Translations under genes and position numbers: made by a program
Shown here: positions 5,168-8,207 of the stretch, piece after piece
Layout of the letters: each line of letters opens with the position of its first letter
Position numbering within the stretch: the stretch's first letter is position 1
Notes under the pieces: model-generated
Database searches by the model: none
Told to the model about the DNA's origin: nothing
The model's input: the letters and a program-made list of their open reading frames with translations, nothing else
Origin: Chloracidobacterium sp. UBA7659
Lineage (GTDB): Bacteria > Acidobacteriota > Blastocatellia > Pyrinomonadales > Pyrinomonadaceae
NCBI GenBank assembly: GCA_002483395.1
Contig: DLHV01000265.1
Location: 35,440-43,646, forward strand
Length of the DNA stretch: 8,207 bases
Reading direction: 5' to 3'

Positions 5168-5314
5168 ATGGCACGGAAAGCGCGGCTTGAATTCGAAAGA
5201 GGCCTTGACCACGTTATCACGCGCGGCAGTGACCGCCAGGACGTATTTCATTCCCACGCCGACCATCTGAAGTTTCGCGCCAGTTTGATCCTGAGCCTTG
5301 ATTTGTGTCGTTAA
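5168..5314 (+). pseudogene. N-terminal remnant of a REP-associated (Y1, RAYT) transposase
   Basis: 48 codons from an ATG. The start MARKARLEFERGLDHVITRG followed by SDRQDVFHSHADHLKF is the typical N-terminus of Y1-type REP-associated tyrosine transposases (usual pattern MARxxRLExxGxxxHVxxRGNxRxxIF). After about residue 36 the resemblance is lost, and the frame stops at 5312-5314. Full proteins have roughly 150-250 residues, so the HUH metal-binding pair and the catalytic tyrosine are missing: this copy cannot transpose. It converges on the fliT-like gene, with stop codons 24 nt apart. The insertion or its decay therefore ended just beyond the flagellar operon without disrupting it. No clear ribosome binding site is present. 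Confidence 0.75.
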
Positions 5315-5338
5315 GATTAACCGCAGGTGTGATCAAAG

Positions 5339-5782
5339 TCAGAAACTGCGGTCATAAGCCAGACCCTTGGTGTTTTCGCGCAGGTAGGCATTTGTTCCGT
5401 GGTGCGATTTTTCCAGGTTTATCAAGCTGGCGGACAACTCCGTCCGCGATTCTGTTAAAAGAAGTCTTGTCTGCTGGTCTTGCAGCAATGTCAGATTGGC
5501 AAGTTCGATGACGCGGTTGGTGATGTCGTATTGCGTAAGGTTTTCGCCTTTCGATTCAAGATGCGACCGGAGTTCGGAAATTTGTCGGTGAAATGTTTCA
5601 AGCCTTTTCCCTATCGCGGTTCGTTCGGAAACAATGTCCCAGATCTTCAGAAACTTTCTTTCCTGAGCAGCGGCCGTTTCTTCTCTCGCCAGTGCCAGAA
5701 GCTTTTCGAGATCGACGCATTGTGCCGCTAACAGCTCGATTAGTGAATCGGAGCTATCCGCAAGTTTGTTCGAAGAAACCAT
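5339..5782 (-). CDS. FliT/FlgN-like flagellar export chaperone
   Basis: 147 residues, almost entirely predicted helix with long heptad-like stretches and no signal peptide. The N-terminal part (SLIELLAAQCVDLEKLLALA, then ERKFLKIWDIVSERTAIGKR) has the layout of FlgN/FliT-type chaperones: a helix with paired leucines, an acidic turn, then a helix with a conserved basic/Leu pattern before the second hairpin. The ending NAYLRENTKGLAYDR is similar to the end of FlgN-type proteins I recall. Family role: binds FliD or hook-associated proteins in the cytoplasm and hands them to the flagellar export gate; FliT also regulates FlhDC in enterics, which is not implied here. It is the last gene of the operon, 19 nt after fliS, the usual place of fliT. 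The sequence is too divergent to choose between FliT and FlgN. The ribosome binding site is weak (GTGGGT). Confidence 0.65.
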   Translation of the reverse strand: MVSSNKLADSSDSLIELLAAQCVDLEKLLALAREETAAAQERKFLKIWDIVSERTAIGKRLETFHRQISELRSHLESKGENLTQYDITNRVIELANLTLLQDQQTRLLLTESRTELSASLINLEKSHHGTNAYLRENTKGLAYDRSF

Positions 5783-5801
5783 AGTCTTTTACCCACTTGA
5801 A

Positions 5802-6242
5802 TTAACCGAATATCGCAACCGCTGAAGTCTCGGAACCCTTCGGCACTTCAAACGCCGATGCGGCCGGTACTTTTTGTGCGTTTGTTTCCCAGGCGTCGCG
5901 CATGGGTGCGAGGATCTCGGCGGCCCTGCGCATCAAGCCTGCATCGGGAGCTGCGCTTGCCCGTAAGATCAAGAACCTGACACTTCGATAGAGATTATCG
6001 AGGTTGACAGCGACGTCTCCGCCGTTTTGAAGATCAAGGATCGATTGCAGATAGCTGACGATGTCGAGTGCACGGTTTGAATGTTCGCCCTTTGCGACGA
6101 AATCTCCGGCATCAATGTCGGCAGCCGAGAGATTTAGAAATTTGATCGCTCCGTCATACAGCATTACGATCTGTTTGAGCGGGTTTGTTTCGGTGTTTGC
6201 TATTCGTCCATAGCTGGCGATGCCGTTTGATCTGTTATGCAT
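5802..6242 (-). CDS. fliS: Flagellin export chaperone FliS
   Basis: 146 residues, near the usual 125-145. The N-terminus carries the FliS signature: YGRIANTETNPLKQIVMLYD followed by GAIKFLNLSAADID (residues 11-44). The central helix contains a typical KGEHSNRALDIVSYLQSILD with a Gly-Gly turn (residues 51-75), and the fourth helix includes VNLDNLYRSVRFLILRAS. Family role: a cytoplasmic four-helix bundle that wraps the C-terminal disordered region of flagellin, stops premature polymerisation and delivers it to FlhA. The C-terminal tail beyond residue 122 is Ala/Pro-rich and longer than in many homologues. The start at 6242 is supported by AAGGA (complement of 6253-6257) with a 10-nt spacer. The 94-nt gap to fliD holds a weak hairpin (AGCGA...TCGCT) without a T-run, so the genes are probably cotranscribed. 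Assignment is secure. Confidence 0.93.
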   Translation of the reverse strand: MHNRSNGIASYGRIANTETNPLKQIVMLYDGAIKFLNLSAADIDAGDFVAKGEHSNRALDIVSYLQSILDLQNGGDVAVNLDNLYRSVRFLILRASAAPDAGLMRRAAEILAPMRDAWETNAQKVPAASAFEVPKGSETSAVAIFG

Positions 6243-6336
6243 GGGCGATAAATCCTTGTTCGCAATAATCTAAATACCACTGAACGTTTCGGCGAAAAAG
6301 AGGAATACTTTAGCGAGACTTCATTCGCTGGTTTTT

Positions 6337-7734
6337 TTAGGATCTGCTCTGTTTGGTTAACGAGGTTAGGAAACTTGAAAGGGCCGTAGCCTGGCCATTG
6401 AGCTGTCCAATCGCAGCATCGGCGGCAGCAAATTGGCGTGTGAGAGTATCGCGCATGGTGTTGAGTAATGCGGTGCGTTTTGCGATCGTATCGTTCAGAT
6501 TTTTGACTGAGGACTCGTAGCCCTTGATCGCTGTTTGGACGCTTCCGGTTATGTTGTCGCTCAAACCATTTGAGACGGCGTAGGCGGCGTGAAAAACACC
6601 GGTTTGAGCGGTGGTCTTTCCATATAACAATGCCCGCACGTCATCGGCGTTAGTCTGTAGTTGTTCATTCAAGACAGCCTTGTCGAATTCCAGACGGCCA
6701 TTTTTATCGGTTGTGAGGCCTATTTGCGTTAACGAGGTAAGGGCTCCGCCGTTATCGGCCGACGTTATCCCCGCGATCGTGCTGATTTGTTTCTGAACAT
6801 TGCGAAGAACGGAATCACCGGCCAAAACGCCGCCAGGCCGTCCCTCGGCGTCCTTTTTGTACTGTGCTGCGATAAAATCCTGTATCGCGTTATACGCCGT
6901 AACCAGAGCGGTTAGCTTCTCTTCGATCTCGGTTGACTGTTTAACTTCGATCGAAGTTGAACCCACTTTTTTGAGTGTGAGGCTTAAACCGGAAACGGCG
7001 TCGGAAATGTTATTGGTTGACCGTGTAAGATCCAGACCGTTGATCGAAAAGACGGCGTCAAGTTTGGAAAAGTCACCATCCGGGGGATTGAGCGAACGCA
7101 GGCTTAGATCAGTTGCGGTTCCGGTGGCCGATGTTTCGACAAGCTCGACTCGCCCTGTAGCCCCGGTTGCTGTCGAGCTCAAAACGATCTGCTGCTGAGT
7201 GCCGTCTCCATTCAGATCTATTATGCTGGCCGTAATCCCCGCGTTTTCGGCGTTTATCGCATCGCGGAGCCCGGCGAGTGTGTTGTTCGACGAATCGATC
7301 GTGATCTCCGTGCCCGAAACTGCACCGCCTAGCCTGAGTTCGAAAGTGGCGCTTGTCGCGCCACCGGCCAGGATCGGAGCATCGATCGATGCGAAGGAAC
7401 GCGAAGCTTGGGTCAGGTTTGTAGCGAGACGCGTGACATTGAGGTTGAGGTTCCCAAGATTGGCGGCACTTGTCGCGGTTGCCGTCGCAACGGTCGGGTC
7501 AGCCGACGACGCGGATCGTCCCGTTCCGACATCGGTTCTCGTTAGATCGTTGGTCGCGGTCGTCAGAGCCGCAAGTAGCGCGTTCAGTTCTTTGAGCCCG
7601 TCAGCCCGGCTGTTATATTTGGTTACCCTCGTTTGCAGTTGTTGAATCGGAACCGCGCGCTGATTGATGATCGCGTCACGCACCGCGTTAAAATCAATGC
7701 CACTCCCGATTCCGCTAATACTTATTGCTGCCAT
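6337..7734 (-). CDS. fliD: Flagellar filament cap protein FliD (HAP2)
   Basis: 465 residues, typical of FliD. The N-terminal domain is clear: ISGIGSGIDFNAVRDAIINQ at residues 5-24, followed by VPIQQLQTRVTKYNSRADGL, the D0/D1 region that anchors the cap in the filament. A low-complexity Thr/Ala linker (about 78-91) leads to LNLNVTRLATNLTQASRSF, and the flagellin-like hook-domain motif NTLAGLRDAINAENAGITAS lies at 151-170. The C-terminal FliD domain contains INGLDLTRSTNNISDAVSGL (231-250) and LTSLTQIGLTTDKNGRLEF, and the last ~60 residues form the coiled-coil end, rich in Leu/Ala/Gln. Role: a multimeric cap at the filament tip that promotes flagellin folding and insertion; exported without a cleaved signal. 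It starts 5 nt after flaG, with a weak GAGGG about 10 nt before the ATG, suggesting translational coupling. Confidence 0.95.
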   Translation of the reverse strand: MAAISISGIGSGIDFNAVRDAIINQRAVPIQQLQTRVTKYNSRADGLKELNALLAALTTATNDLTRTDVGTGRSASSADPTVATATATSAANLGNLNLNVTRLATNLTQASRSFASIDAPILAGGATSATFELRLGGAVSGTEITIDSSNNTLAGLRDAINAENAGITASIIDLNGDGTQQQIVLSSTATGATGRVELVETSATGTATDLSLRSLNPPDGDFSKLDAVFSINGLDLTRSTNNISDAVSGLSLTLKKVGSTSIEVKQSTEIEEKLTALVTAYNAIQDFIAAQYKKDAEGRPGGVLAGDSVLRNVQKQISTIAGITSADNGGALTSLTQIGLTTDKNGRLEFDKAVLNEQLQTNADDVRALLYGKTTAQTGVFHAAYAVSNGLSDNITGSVQTAIKGYESSVKNLNDTIAKRTALLNTMRDTLTRQFAAADAAIGQLNGQATALSSFLTSLTKQSRS

Positions 7735-7739
7735 AACGA

Positions 7740-8075
7740 TTAGACCCTCGCTTCAATAAACTGCCCCTGGACCTTCGCGAATGCCTCGCTGAGTTTCAGC
7801 GAAACCTCTGACGGCATCTGCCTCACGGCGTCGCCCGTCTTGTTGTCGATCATTTCAACTACCAACTGGCCGGTCTTTTCGTCCCGCCTGAATTTCAGAG
7901 AAATATCGTGTTCCGCCAGGACGTTTTGCAAATGTTGTCGTTCGTCCTTTTTTGCCGGCTCATCTTTCGGCGGTTGATTTTTTACTTCATTTTTCGGCTT
8001 GCCAGACGGCTTTTCGAAAACTTGTGCAAATCTTGCGTCGAATTCCGGCGGCTGAGTTAAAAAACTTATACTCAT
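7740..8075 (-). CDS. flaG: FlaG family protein
   Basis: 111 residues. A polar, Lys/Pro/Glu-rich linker (about 21-46) precedes a compact FlaG domain: LKFRRDEKTGQLVVEMIDNK (60-79), then TGDAVRQMPSEVSLKLSEAF (80-99). The pattern L-x-F...D...T-G...V-V...D...T-G-x-x-x-R-Q-x-P is the FlaG signature. Family knowledge: FlaG proteins are linked to filament length and are often encoded between flagellin and fliD, exactly as here; the molecular role is poorly defined. Start choice: the frame stays open to 8135, but the ATG there lies inside the terminator hairpin. The ATG at 8075 follows a very strong AAGGAGG (complement of 8081-8087) at 5 nt, so this start is clearly the right one. Confidence 0.93.
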   Translation of the reverse strand: MSISFLTQPPEFDARFAQVFEKPSGKPKNEVKNQPPKDEPAKKDERQHLQNVLAEHDISLKFRRDEKTGQLVVEMIDNKTGDAVRQMPSEVSLKLSEAFAKVQGQFIEARV

Positions 8076-8080
8076 CTTTT

Positions 8081-8087
8081 CCTCCTT
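8081..8087 (-). promoter_or_regulatory. Strong ribosome binding site of flaG
   Basis: The minus strand reads AAGGAGG, 5 nt before the ATG at 8075, within the purine-rich run GAGGAAGGAGGAAAAG. It fixes the flaG start and holds three overlapping GGA triplets. GGA in a leader is the core of CsrA sites, though a purine-rich SD alone can explain it. Confidence 0.8.
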
Positions 8088-8100
8088 CCTCTTAATCTTG

Positions 8101-8145
8101 AAAAACAAAAGGCGAAGATTGCTTCTGAAAGTCAATCTTCGCCTT
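8101..8145 (-). terminator. Intrinsic terminator after flagellin
   Basis: A perfect 13-bp stem is formed by AAGGCGAAGATTG (8109-8121) and CAATCTTCGCCTT (8133-8145) around an 11-nt loop. Read on the minus strand, the stem is followed by TTTTGTTTTT, a proper U-tract. It lies 32 nt after the flagellin stop and just before the flaG ribosome binding site, so it would end most flagellin transcripts and let a fraction continue into flaG-fliD-fliS-fliT. Confidence 0.9.
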
Positions 8146-8177
8146 AAGTTGTAGGAGAGGATTGCTCGTCAAGTTAA

Positions 8178-8207
8178 TTATCTGAGCAGTGAGAGAACAG
8201 CTTGGCT
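8178..8207 (-). CDS. fliC: Flagellin, last nine codons (rest outside window)
   Basis: The minus strand at the window edge reads Ser-Gln-Ala-Val-Leu-Ser-Leu-Leu-Arg followed by TAA (complement of 8178-8180). SLLR at the very end after Ala-Val-Leu is the near-universal flagellin C-terminus, the part that forms the inner D0 helix of the filament. Only nine residues are visible, but the downstream terminator and the following flaG-fliD-fliS order make flagellin the natural identity. Confidence 0.85.
   Translation of the reverse strand, partial: SQAVLSLLR

Noticed and set aside
6800..7645. Plus-strand open frames opposite fliD
   Set aside because: They are antisense shadows of a well-conserved fliD; their Val/Ala/Ser/Arg-rich composition is that of the reversed high-GC codons.
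8076..8135. Longer flaG start at 8135
   Set aside because: That ATG lies within the terminator stem and has no ribosome binding site, while the ATG at 8075 follows a near-perfect one.
1..8207. CRISPR array, tRNA or rRNA genes
   Set aside because: No regularly spaced repeats, cloverleaf-like segments or rRNA-like sequence were seen on either strand.

Overview
The window looks like chromosomal DNA from a flagellated Gram-negative-type bacterium. The mix of flagellar genes, Rhs/YD-repeat genes with several C-terminal tips, a Y1-type (RAYT) transposase remnant and an uncharacterised 'KYFPQ' protein reminds me of Acidobacteriota (Blastocatellia-like). That placement is an impression from family resemblance and was not tested.

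Layout. (1) 1-405, plus strand: the C-terminal end of a sigma-54-dependent activator (end of the AAA+ domain plus a Fis-type helix-turn-helix). It is followed by a 74-bp hairpin-forming repeat (426-499). (2) 525-1229, minus strand: an uncharacterised ~234-residue protein with a beta-rich, Fn3-like C-terminus. Behind its start lie a strong imperfect inverted repeat (1260-1318) and an unclear stretch to about 1420. (3) About 1420-4755, plus strand: an Rhs (polymorphic toxin) region. It reads as an orphan C-terminal tip with an ATGA-overlapped immunity-like gene, a second tip remnant broken by a stop codon with a second small immunity-like gene, a 97-bp displaced piece of Rhs core, then a 5'-truncated Rhs gene (YD repeats, complete Rhs-associated core, hydrophobic pre-toxin segment, unrecognised tip) and a two-TM candidate immunity protein. 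This matches the known way Rhs loci gain new tips and leave old ones downstream. The toxin activities cannot be read from the sequence. (4) 4756-5338: mostly non-coding, with a 48-codon remnant of a RAYT transposase (5168-5314). (5) 5339-8207, minus strand: a flagellar filament operon, in transcription order flagellin (only the last nine codons), an intrinsic terminator, flaG, fliD, fliS and a FliT/FlgN-like chaperone gene.

How the genes work together. The flagellar genes make the filament (flagellin), its cap (FliD), the flagellin chaperone (FliS), a filament-length-related factor (FlaG) and probably a cap or hook-associated chaperone (FliT/FlgN-like). The Rhs region would serve contact-dependent competition: each tip is a potential toxin and the small gene after it the likely antidote. 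The longest Rhs reading frame has no N-terminal delivery region and is cut from upstream sequence by a frame change at the repeat junction. The locus is therefore best read as a store of tips and immunity genes, or a decaying Rhs locus, and not as a complete effector gene.
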